A stretch of 64,000 nt of DNA, taken from NCBI GenBank assembly GCA_022446795.1, contig JAKVBX010000001.1:438651-502650 (forward strand). Reading direction: 5' to 3'. Positions 54,625 to 63,754 of this stretch are shown one piece after another; the first letter of the stretch is position 1; each line of letters begins with the position of its first letter. The position numbers and the translations under genes were made by a program. The notes under the pieces are model-generated. The model did not search any database. It saw only the letters and a list, made by a program, of their open reading frames with translations, and had not been told where the DNA came from. The DNA is from Phycisphaerales bacterium. Lineage in GTDB: Bacteria; Planctomycetota; Phycisphaerae; Phycisphaerales; SM1A02.

Positions 54625-54796
54625 TTTCTGCGGAAATCGGCCCTGAAACCTCCGCTTTGGCCCATTCGAGGGATGACTCGACCGCTGGATACCGTAAGGT
54701 GATAGTGGGTCAAAGGAAGCGCGATCGGTCTCCACTTGAGCCGATCGGGCCGCCCTGGGGAGGGCGGTCTTCACGTGAGAGCACACGAGGAGAGCC
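54625..54796. other. Leader region of the HEYGH peptidase gene
   Basis: About 170 bases. It contains TACCGT and TAGTGG boxes near 54690-54708, a 7-bp GC hairpin with GGGG loop at 54750-54767, and GAGGAGAGCC before the ATG at 54797. The hairpin lies in the probable mRNA leader and may regulate the gene. Confidence 0.5.
54750..54770 (+). terminator. Possible attenuator hairpin in the peptidase leader
   Basis: CCGCCCT-GGGG-AGGGCGG followed by TCTTC, 27 bases before the ATG. With only a short T-run it may be a weak terminator or simply a leader hairpin. Confidence 0.4.
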
Positions 54797-57637
54797 ATGA
54801 ATATTCGAATCCTGCCGTCCATCGCCCTGGGTCTCTTGGCGACCAGCCTGTCATCCGCCAATCCGACCGAGCTGGCCCTGGAGCGGATGCTGTCGGACAA
54901 CCCCGCCCTTCGGACGCATACCAACCAGGATGGTCGAATCGACCGGCTCTACGGCACGATCTTCTCCCAGGGTCATTCACCCCAGGAATCCGCCCAGAAC
55001 TTCCTCACGCAGCACGCCGGGATCTGGGGCGTCTCCGAAGCGGAACTCGCCCCGATCGGTCGGTTCGCTGATGGTCGTCACCTTCAGCCGATCATGCCCG
55101 AGCGCAATGAGCAGGGCGAGATGGTTGGCTATCGATTCACCGGCGTCTACTACACGCAGCAGGCGGGCCCCTACCCGGTATGGAATACCAGCCTGTGCCT
55201 GCTTGTTCGCAACAGCGAGCAGCATGAACTGGTGCTGGCCGCGTCAGACCTGCGAGCCGTGAACGGATTCGTCCCCGAGGTACTTCCTCCGCAAGCCGCC
55301 ACCATCGATCGCGTTGCGGCAGTCGCCAAGGACCTGATGGGACCGGCCGCCGTGGTCGAGAACGCCCCCGAGGTCGTTGTCTTCGCCGGAGCCGGCGACC
55401 AGTCGGCTCCGCCGCAGGTCGCCCTGGTCTTCGAGGCCCGGGTCGGAACCAATCGTGATGGCAACGCCTATCGGCGTGTCAAGTACGTCATCAATGCCGA
55501 GGACGGCACCCTGCTCCACGAGGAAAACCGCGTGCTCAACTGCGGCATCGGCAACCAGTTGCTCCCGCTGGCCTCCGCGACTGCGGGCCTGGCCACCGGC
55601 GGCCTCACCGGCGCCATCGAGGCCAATGCCGGTGATGGCTGGAGTGCAGAGGAATGTGATCCCGAAGCCCAGCTCGGGCTGCCCTACGCCTCACTGCTGG
55701 TCGATGGTGTCGAGATATTTGCCGACGCCAATGGTCAGTTCAATGTCGATGGCGATATCGGCGACAACGTCACCCTCAGTTCGCAGATTCGAGGACTCTA
55801 CTTCGTCGTGAACAATCAGCAGGGCGGCGATTCCCTGGTCGAGGCCAACGTCAACGATGGCGATGAGGTCACGATCGTCCACAACGAAGATGCCACCGAG
55901 TTCACCTTCGCCGAGGTCGATACCTACATCGCGGCCAATGAAGTGCGTGAACTGATCCTGGATTCGAACCCCGACTTCCCGACGATTGCCACGGAAACCG
56001 GCTGGCCCATCAACGTGAACCTCGCGGACACGTGCAATGCCTACTACGACTACTCGTCCATCAACTTCTTCGCGTCCGGCGGTAGTTGCAACAACACCGG
56101 ATTCGGAACCATCGCGCACCACGAGTATGGTCACCACATGATCGCCTGCGCCGGCTCGGGCCAGGGCGAGTATGGCGAGGGCTACAGCGATTGCCTGGCA
56201 CTCGTGATGACGCTCGACCCGGTGCTCGCCCGCGGCTTCTTCATCGGCAACTGCGTCAGCGGCATCCGTAACGCGGACAACGCCTGCCAGTACCTCACGT
56301 CGGGATGCTCCTCCTGCGGAAGCGCGATCCACGCCTGCGGCCAGCTGATTTCCGGTTGTGTCTATGACACCTGGGAAGCACTCATGGTGTCATCGCCTTT
56401 CACGGGCACGCAGTTGATCCGCGACCTGACCATCAACGCTGTTCTCGTCCACACGGGAACCTCGATCAACCCGGCGATCACGATCGACTTCCTGACCCTG
56501 AATGATGATGATGGCGACCTCTCCAACGGCAGCCCCCACTACGAGGAAATCGCCCTGGGATTCGGTCTCCATGACATGGATGCCCCGCAACTGGCCTACC
56601 TGAGCCTGTCCCTTCCTGACGGCATCCCGACCTATGTCGATCCGGACGGCGGAACGGAAATCCGGGTTCGCATCGAGGAGAGCCTCGGCACCTATGCACC
56701 GGGAACGGCCAAGATGTACGTGGGTGTCGACAATATCTACGACATCATTCCACTGATCGATGAAGGCAACGGCGACTTCACCGGTGTCTTCTCCGAGTCC
56801 AACTGTGGCGAAGGTGTCGACTTCTGGTTCTCCGCCCAGACCACGAGCGGTGAACTGCAGCGATATCCCGACGGTGCCCCCGACAACCAGTTCGCCACCC
56901 TCTCGGCCCAGTCCGAGCCGACGGTCGCCTTCCAGGATGACTGCACCACGGATCCAGGCTGGACCGTCGCCGGTGATGCGACCGACGGCCTGTGGGAGCG
57001 AGGCATTCCTGCCGGGGGCAACAACCGACCCGTGACGGACTGCGACAGCGCCGCCTCCTTCTGCTGGCTCACCGAGAACACCGCCGCCGGTGGTGGTGAT
57101 GTCGATGGCGGCGAGACCCTGCTGATCTCACCTCGCATCGACGCCACGGGCGTCGGCAGCGTGTCCTATTGCTACTGGTATCGCAATATCGGTGGCGGGC
57201 AGAACGTCGAGGACGACGTCTTCCGGGTCCATGTCTCTGATGACGATGGCGCTACCTGGACGCAGATCCTCTCCGTCGGCCCCACCGGCCCGGGAACAGA
57301 AGGCGACTGGCGAACCGAGGAGACGTTCTTCGCCGATCTCCCGGACTTCCAGGTCAATGACCAGTTCCGGATCCGCTTCAACGCCTCGGATCTCAACCAG
57401 ACGTCACGCGTGGAAGCCGCCATCGACAACATCGTCATGGTGTCCATCGACTGCGAACCCGATGAACCTGGGTGCGATGGTGATGTCAACGGCGACAATG
57501 TCGTCGATGTCAATGACATCCTCCTGATGCTCAATGACTGGGGCAACTGCTCGGGCTGCCCCAGCGACACCAATGACGACGGGGTCGTCGATGTGAACGA
57601 CATCCTCGCCCTGTTGGCCAACTATGGTGACTGCTGA
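54797..57637 (+). CDS. Secreted M36/M4-like zinc metallopeptidase with GC-type dockerin
   Basis: A 946-residue exported protease. It has a signal peptide (about 1-21), an FTP-like propeptide (about 35-105) and a gluzincin domain with HHEYGHH (His442, Glu443, His446) and third ligand Glu461 in GEGYSD, the fungalysin/thermolysin pattern. Residues about 600-705 are a beta domain, and residues about 715-946 form a beta-sandwich plus two-repeat dockerin-like tail that is almost identical to the tail of the next gene (699 bp alignable without a gap). GAGGAGAGCC precedes the ATG. It would digest external protein together with the neighbouring subtilase. Confidence 0.85.
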   Translation: MNIRILPSIALGLLATSLSSANPTELALERMLSDNPALRTHTNQDGRIDRLYGTIFSQGHSPQESAQNFLTQHAGIWGVSEAELAPIGRFADGRHLQPIMPERNEQGEMVGYRFTGVYYTQQAGPYPVWNTSLCLLVRNSEQHELVLAASDLRAVNGFVPEVLPPQAATIDRVAAVAKDLMGPAAVVENAPEVVVFAGAGDQSAPPQVALVFEARVGTNRDGNAYRRVKYVINAEDGTLLHEENRVLNCGIGNQLLPLASATAGLATGGLTGAIEANAGDGWSAEECDPEAQLGLPYASLLVDGVEIFADANGQFNVDGDIGDNVTLSSQIRGLYFVVNNQQGGDSLVEANVNDGDEVTIVHNEDATEFTFAEVDTYIAANEVRELILDSNPDFPTIATETGWPINVNLADTCNAYYDYSSINFFASGGSCNNTGFGTIAHHEYGHHMIACAGSGQGEYGEGYSDCLALVMTLDPVLARGFFIGNCVSGIRNADNACQYLTSGCSSCGSAIHACGQLISGCVYDTWEALMVSSPFTGTQLIRDLTINAVLVHTGTSINPAITIDFLTLNDDDGDLSNGSPHYEEIALGFGLHDMDAPQLAYLSLSLPDGIPTYVDPDGGTEIRVRIEESLGTYAPGTAKMYVGVDNIYDIIPLIDEGNGDFTGVFSESNCGEGVDFWFSAQTTSGELQRYPDGAPDNQFATLSAQSEPTVAFQDDCTTDPGWTVAGDATDGLWERGIPAGGNNRPVTDCDSAASFCWLTENTAAGGGDVDGGETLLISPRIDATGVGSVSYCYWYRNIGGGQNVEDDVFRVHVSDDDGATWTQILSVGPTGPGTEGDWRTEETFFADLPDFQVNDQFRIRFNASDLNQTSRVEAAIDNIVMVSIDCEPDEPGCDGDVNGDNVVDVNDILLMLNDWGNCSGCPSDTNDDGVVDVNDILALLANYGDC
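56939..57637 (+). repeat. Duplicated 699-bp C-terminal module, copy 1
   Basis: Colinear with 59368-60066, offset 2429 bases, with no gap and ending at both stop codons. It encodes a beta sandwich (FWERGIPAGG-like opening), then the dockerin. The last part is identical over more than 40 bases. Confidence 0.9.
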
Positions 57638-57720
57638 GCCGGAACCGAACCAGGCAACAAATCAAGACAACAGGCTGCGGTCGCCGCAGCCGTAAGACCA
57701 GAGACACCAGGAGAGAACCC

Positions 57721-60066
57721 GTGTCCGCGCTGAATTCCCGCCCCCTCGTCGGCCTCGCCATCGGCGGAGCCCTGTTGATCACAAGCATCACCCTCGGCCA
57801 GGCCGAACTGACCAAGCCCGCTGGCTGGTCGCTGGTCTCCGATGACACGCCACTGGCACACGAGTACGCCCCCAATCGACTGGTGATGCGTTTCCGTGAT
57901 ACCGCCTCCGCCGACGCCCGGGCCAAGATCCTGGCCGAGATCGGCGGAACCATCGATGACTCCTGGTGGCTGGTTCCGGGCCTGGTCTCCGTGGACATGG
58001 AACTCGACGTTCCCACGGCCCTGGATCGGATCGGCGCCCGGGACGATGTCCTCCTCTACGTCGAGCCCGATTACATCGTCCGCACCTTCGACACCATTCC
58101 GAACGATCCCATGTACGGCGACCTCTATGGCATGCCTCAGATCCGGGCACCGCAAGCCTGGGATGACCACGTGGGCACCCAGTCCTTCGAGGTCGTGGTG
58201 ATCGACACCGGCGTGGACTATGGCCACGTCGATCTCATCCAGAACGCCTGGACCAACCCGGGTGAGATCGCGGGCAATGGCGTCGATGATGACGGCAACG
58301 GTTACGTCGACGACATTCACGGCTATGACTTCTACAACAACGACGGCAATCCGATGGATGACAACAGTCATGGCACGCACTGTGCCGGCACCATCGGCGG
58401 ACGGGGCAACAACTTCGTCGGCGTCGTCGGCGTGAGCTGGTACTGCCGTATCGTCGGCGCGAAGTTCCTTGGTGGAAATGGCAGCGGATCAACCGCCGAT
58501 GCCATCTCCGCCGTCCAGTACTGCGCCGCGAATTCATTCCCGCTGTCCAGCAATTCCTGGGGCGGAGGCGGCTTCACCCAGGGCCTGTATGACGCCATCC
58601 AGACGGCTGGCGACAACCACGGGCACCTGTTCATCGCCGCCGCCGGAAACAGTGGCAGCAATGGTGCCAGTTACCCCGGCGGATATGACTGCAGCAACAT
58701 CATCTGTGTCGCTGCGACGGACAGCAATGAGAACCTGGCTGGCTTCAGCCAGTACCACGCCACGGAAGTCGATCTCGGCGCACCGGGCGTGGACATCATG
58801 AGCACCACCCCCAACGGCGGCTACTCGTCCTTCAGCGGCACCTCCATGGCGACGCCTCATGTCGCCGGTGGCGTCGCGCTGGTCTACTCCGTCATGGGAG
58901 AGACCGCCACGGCAGCGGAAGTCAAGGCCCTCATCCTGGACCATGTCCGACCCGTGTCCAGCCTCAATGGCTACGTCGCCACGGGCGGCATCCTCGACGT
59001 CGACGCGTCGCTGGAAAACACCTACCTGGGACCCAAGATCGAGCTCCTCACCAGCGTTCCCGAGTCCATGGACCCGGGCGTCTCCAGCGAACTTCGCATC
59101 AGCGTCGACCCCCGCGAGGATGTTCTCGTCGCGGACTCGATCGTGATGCAGTATCGGCTTGGCGGCGGTGCCTTCACCTCCATGTCGATGACGGACGAGG
59201 GCAATGGCGAATGGTCCGCGGTCCTGCCCGGTGCTGATTGCGACGACACCCCGGAGTTCTTCTTCCAGGTGGAAGGCGAAACCGCAGGCATGGTCGAGCA
59301 TCCCAGCGGTGGCGCATCGAGCGCCCTGAACTTCGTCATCGGCGACCTGATTGTCGCCTTTGCAGACAACTGCGACACGGATCCCGGCTGGACCGTGACT
59401 GGTGATGCCAGCGACGGACTGTGGGAGCGAGGCATTCCCGCTGGCGGCGGTAACCGACCCCAGAGTGACTGCGACAGCGCCGCCTCCTACTGCTGGCTGA
59501 CCGAGAACACCCCCAACGGCGGTGGCGACGTCGACGACGGCGAGACCATCCTCGTCTCACCCCGGATCGATGCGACGGGCGTCGGAAGCGTGTCCTACTG
59601 CTTCTGGTACCGGAATATCGGTGGCGGACAGAACGTCGAAGACGATGTGTTCCAGGTGGACATCTCGGATGATGACGGCACGACGTGGACCAACGTCCTC
59701 ACCGTCGGTCCAACCGGACCTGGCACGACCGGGAACTGGAGCACGGAGGAAACCTTCTTCGCTGACGTCCCCGGCTTCGAGGTCAATGACAGCTTCCGGA
59801 TCCGGTTCAACGCCTCGGATCTCAACCAGACGTCCCGGGTGGAAGCCGCCGTGGACAACATCATGATGGTGTCCCTGACCTGTGAGCCCGACACCCCGGA
59901 CTGCACGGGCGACGTCAATGGCGATGACGTGGTCGATGTCAACGACATCCTGGCCATGCTCAACGACTGGGGCGACTGCGGGGACTGCCCCAGCGACACC
60001 AATGACGACGGGGTCGTCGATGTGAACGATATCCTCGCCCTGCTGGCCAATTACGGGGACTGCTGA
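57721..60066 (+). CDS. Secreted subtilase (S8) with GC-type dockerin
   Basis: A 781-residue serine protease starting at GTG 57721 with GGAGAG just upstream. A signal peptide (about 1-28) and an inhibitor-like propeptide (about 40-120) precede the S8 domain: Asp162 in VVIDTGVDYGHVDL, His217 in SHGTHCAGTIGG, Asn310 in AAAGNSG and Ser375 in SGTSMATPHVAGG. A beta domain (about 435-545) and the shared tail module (about 550-781) follow, ending NYGDC. It follows the HEYGH peptidase by 83 bases on the same strand and probably works with it. Confidence 0.93.
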   Translation: MSALNSRPLVGLAIGGALLITSITLGQAELTKPAGWSLVSDDTPLAHEYAPNRLVMRFRDTASADARAKILAEIGGTIDDSWWLVPGLVSVDMELDVPTALDRIGARDDVLLYVEPDYIVRTFDTIPNDPMYGDLYGMPQIRAPQAWDDHVGTQSFEVVVIDTGVDYGHVDLIQNAWTNPGEIAGNGVDDDGNGYVDDIHGYDFYNNDGNPMDDNSHGTHCAGTIGGRGNNFVGVVGVSWYCRIVGAKFLGGNGSGSTADAISAVQYCAANSFPLSSNSWGGGGFTQGLYDAIQTAGDNHGHLFIAAAGNSGSNGASYPGGYDCSNIICVAATDSNENLAGFSQYHATEVDLGAPGVDIMSTTPNGGYSSFSGTSMATPHVAGGVALVYSVMGETATAAEVKALILDHVRPVSSLNGYVATGGILDVDASLENTYLGPKIELLTSVPESMDPGVSSELRISVDPREDVLVADSIVMQYRLGGGAFTSMSMTDEGNGEWSAVLPGADCDDTPEFFFQVEGETAGMVEHPSGGASSALNFVIGDLIVAFADNCDTDPGWTVTGDASDGLWERGIPAGGGNRPQSDCDSAASYCWLTENTPNGGGDVDDGETILVSPRIDATGVGSVSYCFWYRNIGGGQNVEDDVFQVDISDDDGTTWTNVLTVGPTGPGTTGNWSTEETFFADVPGFEVNDSFRIRFNASDLNQTSRVEAAVDNIMMVSLTCEPDTPDCTGDVNGDDVVDVNDILAMLNDWGDCGDCPSDTNDDGVVDVNDILALLANYGDC
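59368..60066 (+). repeat. Duplicated 699-bp C-terminal module, copy 2
   Basis: Partner of 56939-57637. The two copies differ mostly at scattered positions and keep the same length, which indicates recent tandem exchange or gene conversion. Confidence 0.9.
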
Positions 60067-60093
60067 AGCCCCGCCTTGATAGTGCTACGATCA

Positions 60094-60123
60094 CCTCCCG
60101 GGCCACGGCCCGGGAGGTTTTTT
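60094..60123 (+). terminator. Rho-independent terminator that also hides the M1 peptidase ribosome site
   Basis: A perfect 11-bp stem (60094-60104 with 60107-60117, loop AC) followed by six T residues at 60118-60123, ending one base before ATG 60125. The 3' arm ends GGGAGG, which is the only Shine-Dalgarno for the M1 gene. In a read-through transcript from the subtilase the stem would both stop transcription and block that site. Confidence 0.88.
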
Positions 60124-60124
60124 C

Positions 60125-62740
60125 ATGCGTATCCTGACTGGCGTCTTCACCCTTTTCCTGGTCACCCTGCCAGCATCGGCAATGCATCCGGATCACCATC
60201 CCTGGCGACCGGAAGTGGAACTACCCCGAACGGATCCCTTCGCCCGGCTGGATGACGATGCCCTGCCCAGCCCCAATCGATTCCGTACGGCCTCCGGCGC
60301 CCCGGGCCCGGACTACTGGCAGCAGCAGGCTGACTACGACATCGAAGCCACCCTCGATACCGAGACGCACTCGATCATCGGGAAGGAACGCATCACCTAC
60401 TACAACAACAGTCCCGACACGCTGGACTACCTCTGGGTTCAACTGGACCAGAACCGGTTCCGTCCGGACGCCAAGGGCAAGATGGCGCAGCCAGCACCGG
60501 ATCTCTCCGGCGGCATGAGCTTCGACCAGCTCCGCTCCCACCTGGGCAAGGAAACCTTCCCGGGCGGCTTCAACATCAGCGCCGTTCTTGATGCACAAGG
60601 CAAACCGCTGCCCCACGTGATCACGGGAACAATGATGCGGATCGACCTGCCGGAGCCGATGGCCCCGGGCGACCAGATGGCGTTCTCGATCGACTGGACC
60701 CATCGGATCGTGCCCCGTGAGCAGTTCCGGGCCCGCAGCGGTTTCGAGGTCTTCGATGATGGCCGCACGGTCTATGCCATCGCCCAGTGGTTCCCACGGA
60801 TGGCCGCCTATACCGACTACGACGGCTGGCAGACGCGTCCCTTCCTGGGACGCGGCGAGTTCACGCTGGAGTTCGGCGAGTACAACGTCGCCCTCACCGT
60901 TCCGGAGAACCACGTCGTGGCCTCGACGGGCTCACTCCAGAACCCCGAGGAGGTCCTCACTTCAACACAACGTGACCGGCTGGAAGAGGCCTCCTCTTCT
61001 GATCGCCCGGTCATGATCGTGACCCGTGATGAAGCGGATGCCCTGAGTACCCGTGATCCGGACGGAACCAGGACCTGGCGATTCCATGCGGACAATGTCC
61101 GTGACTTCGCCTGGGCCAGTTCCACCGACTTTGCCTGGGACGCCATGGCGGTCGAGATCGAGGGATCTGACAACCGCCCCATGGCCATGTCCTTCTGGCC
61201 CCGCGAGGGTGACCCGCTGTGGGACAAGTACTCCACCCACGCCGTCGCGCACGGCATCGAGCAGTACTCCAAGTATGTCTTCCCCTACCCCTGGCCGGTC
61301 GCCATTTCCGTCAATGGTGTTGTCGGTGGTGGCATGGAATATCCCATGATCACCTACAACGGCCCCCGCCCGGAGGATGACGGGACCTACAGCCAGCGAA
61401 GCAAGTACGGCCTGATCTCCGTGGTCATCCACGAGGTCGGACACTTCTGGTTCCCGATGATCGTCAACTCCGACGAACGGCAGTGGACCTGGATGGACGA
61501 GGGCCTCAATACCTATGTCCAGTTCCTCGCGGAGCGGGAATGGGAAGAGAACTATGCTCGCGAGCGAGGCCTGCCGCGCGACATCACGAGCTACATGGCC
61601 AGTCCCCACCAGCGACCGATCATGACGGCCAGCGAATCCGTGCTCCAGTTCGGCCCCAATGCCTACGCCAAGCCGGCGACCGCCTTGAACATCCTGCGGG
61701 AGACGGTCGTGGGTCGCGATCTGTTCGACCATGCCTTCAAGACCTACTCCCGCCGCTGGGCATTCAAGCGACCGGAGCCTGCGGACTTCTTCCGCACGAT
61801 CGAGGATGCCTCGGGCGAGGACCTGGACTGGTTCTGGCGTGGCTGGTTCTACACGACCCAGCCCGTGGATATCCGCCTGACCGGCGTCGAGACCTGGCGA
61901 GTCCACAGTGAGAAACCGGAAGTCGAGAACGAAGAGGACCGTCGCGAAGAATCCGAGCAGGCCCCGACGCCCATCACCGAGGTCCGCAACGAGGGCATCG
62001 ACCGGCGGACCGATCGCTACCCGGAACTCATCGACTTCTACAGCACCTATGACGAGCACGAGGTGACCCCCGGTGACAAGCGTGCCCGGGAGCGCCTCCT
62101 CGCGGAGATCGATGAGAAGGACCAGGGCCTCCTGGACACCACGGACTACTTCCACGTCCTCCGGTTCTCCAGCAATGGTGCCCAGGTCATGCCCCTGCCA
62201 CTTCGCATTGAGTTCGAGGACGGATCCATCGAGGAACTGACGCTGCCGGCGGACCTCTGGCGAGCGGATCATCGAAACACCTCCACGATGCTGATCCGGC
62301 CCCAGGCCATCGCACGCGTCACCCTCGATCCCAATGATGAGATCGCGGACGTGGACCGCAGTGACAACACCTATCCGCCGCTGGTCGACTCCAGTCGCTT
62401 CCGGCTCCGCCCCGATGGACCGCGTACGAACCCGATGCGACAAGCACGCGATGAAACCGCACGTACGGCCACCGAGGAAGCAGCCGCCGCCTGGGCCCGC
62501 GATGTCGCCCAGGGGTCGGGGCTGCCTGGCAGCAATCGTCCCGACGATGGCTGGGGCCGTCCCATGCTGTTGATCATGTTGCCAGAGTCGACTGATACGG
62601 GAGCGGCGATTGCCCGCATCGTGAGTGATGGCCCTGACGGCGCACCAGGCACCCTGGACGATCTCAGCGGTGACGTCACCCCTGATGGCCGGTTGAGCCC
62701 AATGCAGACCGCAGAGGAACGAGTACCGCCGAAACGATAG
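60125..62740 (+). CDS. Secreted M1-family zinc metallopeptidase
   Basis: An 871-residue aminopeptidase-like enzyme. A signal peptide (about 1-19) leads to an N-terminal beta domain, GGGMEYPMITY exopeptidase-type motif, and HEVGHFWFP with His436, Glu437, His440 and Glu459 in MDEGLN (HExxH-18-E, gluzincin). A long acidic and basic C-terminal half (about 590-871) has no clear family. It may trim peptides produced by the secreted proteases next to it. There is no dockerin, unlike its two neighbours. Its only ribosome site lies in the preceding terminator stem. Confidence 0.88.
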   Translation: MRILTGVFTLFLVTLPASAMHPDHHPWRPEVELPRTDPFARLDDDALPSPNRFRTASGAPGPDYWQQQADYDIEATLDTETHSIIGKERITYYNNSPDTLDYLWVQLDQNRFRPDAKGKMAQPAPDLSGGMSFDQLRSHLGKETFPGGFNISAVLDAQGKPLPHVITGTMMRIDLPEPMAPGDQMAFSIDWTHRIVPREQFRARSGFEVFDDGRTVYAIAQWFPRMAAYTDYDGWQTRPFLGRGEFTLEFGEYNVALTVPENHVVASTGSLQNPEEVLTSTQRDRLEEASSSDRPVMIVTRDEADALSTRDPDGTRTWRFHADNVRDFAWASSTDFAWDAMAVEIEGSDNRPMAMSFWPREGDPLWDKYSTHAVAHGIEQYSKYVFPYPWPVAISVNGVVGGGMEYPMITYNGPRPEDDGTYSQRSKYGLISVVIHEVGHFWFPMIVNSDERQWTWMDEGLNTYVQFLAEREWEENYARERGLPRDITSYMASPHQRPIMTASESVLQFGPNAYAKPATALNILRETVVGRDLFDHAFKTYSRRWAFKRPEPADFFRTIEDASGEDLDWFWRGWFYTTQPVDIRLTGVETWRVHSEKPEVENEEDRREESEQAPTPITEVRNEGIDRRTDRYPELIDFYSTYDEHEVTPGDKRARERLLAEIDEKDQGLLDTTDYFHVLRFSSNGAQVMPLPLRIEFEDGSIEELTLPADLWRADHRNTSTMLIRPQAIARVTLDPNDEIADVDRSDNTYPPLVDSSRFRLRPDGPRTNPMRQARDETARTATEEAAAAWARDVAQGSGLPGSNRPDDGWGRPMLLIMLPESTDTGAAIARIVSDGPDGAPGTLDDLSGDVTPDGRLSPMQTAEERVPPKR

Positions 62741-62747
62741 GGACGCC

Positions 62748-63233
62748 ATGACGACACCTGAGCGCACAACGCACGATCTGCTGATTTCCTACCTGGAGCA
62801 GGACACACGGTGTTGTCCCACGTGCGGATACCTCCTGGCTCCCATTGATCGCTGCTCGGAATGCGGCCAGCCGCTCGCGCTCACGATCCAGGCCGGTCGC
62901 ACGCTGCCATTGCCATGGCTCTTTGCCTTCGTGCCCTGGCTCGCCCTGCTGGACTCGGGCATCCAGGCGTGGATCATGGGTATCGAGATGCTCGCCAACG
63001 GGATCCTCTTCCCGGCGTTGGGGAACGTCGCAAGAGCCATGTCGAGCGCCTGGTTCATGGTGCTGCTGTACTTCACCCTGGTCACGCTCGCGGCACCGAT
63101 TGTCACGACGATCCTGTGGACAAAGCGGCGACGAGTTCACCTGTGGTCCCCGCGGACGGTGTTCTTCGTTGGTCTTTCTCCGATCCTGGCCATCGGGATC
63201 TCTCTGCTGCAGACCTTTCTCTCGCTTTTTTGA
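62748..63233 (+). CDS. Small membrane protein with N-terminal double-CxxC zinc ribbon
   Basis: A 161-residue protein: zinc-ribbon pairs Cys23/Cys26 (CPTCGYLL) and Cys36/Cys39 (CSECGQ), then three to four hydrophobic segments (about 54-75, 100-120 and 136-158). I do not recognise a named family. It starts eight bases after the M1 stop and may be in its operon. The next gene is a paralogue with the same architecture, so the pair arose by duplication. Confidence 0.75.
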   Translation: MTTPERTTHDLLISYLEQDTRCCPTCGYLLAPIDRCSECGQPLALTIQAGRTLPLPWLFAFVPWLALLDSGIQAWIMGIEMLANGILFPALGNVARAMSSAWFMVLLYFTLVTLAAPIVTTILWTKRRRVHLWSPRTVFFVGLSPILAIGISLLQTFLSLF

Positions 63234-63271
63234 TATCCAATTGACTCTTGCCCCGTGTCACGGGAATCACC

Positions 63272-63745
63272 ATGAACCAGATCCTCCAGGCCTACATCAA
63301 ACAGACTGAAGCCACCTGCCCCAGTTGCAGCCATCGGCTCTCGGGGCACGACTCCTGTGATCACTGCGGTGATCGGATCTGCCTGGCGCTGGAGGGCGAA
63401 GCCCCCCGCACGATGGGGCTACGGCCCCGCTGGTGCCTGGTATTCATCCCCTGGTTCCTGTCCTGCCTCAAGGGGATCTCCTTCTTGATCTACAGAATCC
63501 GAGACCTGATCATCGACCCAACGAGCCTGTGGAACAGTCTCATTCCCTCGGTGGCGACCCCGACCACCATCATGCTCACGGCATACATGTGGCTGCTCCT
63601 GGCCGCACCACTGGTCTGCCTCTTACTGTGGTGGACCCGACATCGCGCTCCATCGTGGCCGACCTGGTTCGTCGTCATTGGATGTGGGCTTGGTTCCGCC
63701 CAGATCCTGATCGGACTGCTGTTGACACTGGACGTCTTCCACTGA
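63272..63745 (+). CDS. Paralogous zinc-ribbon membrane protein
   Basis: A 157-residue protein with the same layout as its neighbour: CxxC pairs at Cys16/Cys19 (CPSCSHRL) and Cys29/Cys32 (CDHCGD), then three to four helices (about 51-75, 90-120 and 133-155). Sequence identity between the two is modest. ATG 63272 places the zinc ribbon near the N-terminus as in the paralogue; 63248 is an alternative. It is convergent with the cytochrome oxidase gene, 9 bases apart. Confidence 0.72.
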   Translation: MNQILQAYIKQTEATCPSCSHRLSGHDSCDHCGDRICLALEGEAPRTMGLRPRWCLVFIPWFLSCLKGISFLIYRIRDLIIDPTSLWNSLIPSVATPTTIMLTAYMWLLLAAPLVCLLLWWTRHRAPSWPTWFVVIGCGLGSAQILIGLLLTLDVFH

Positions 63746-63754
63746 CGAACTGAT

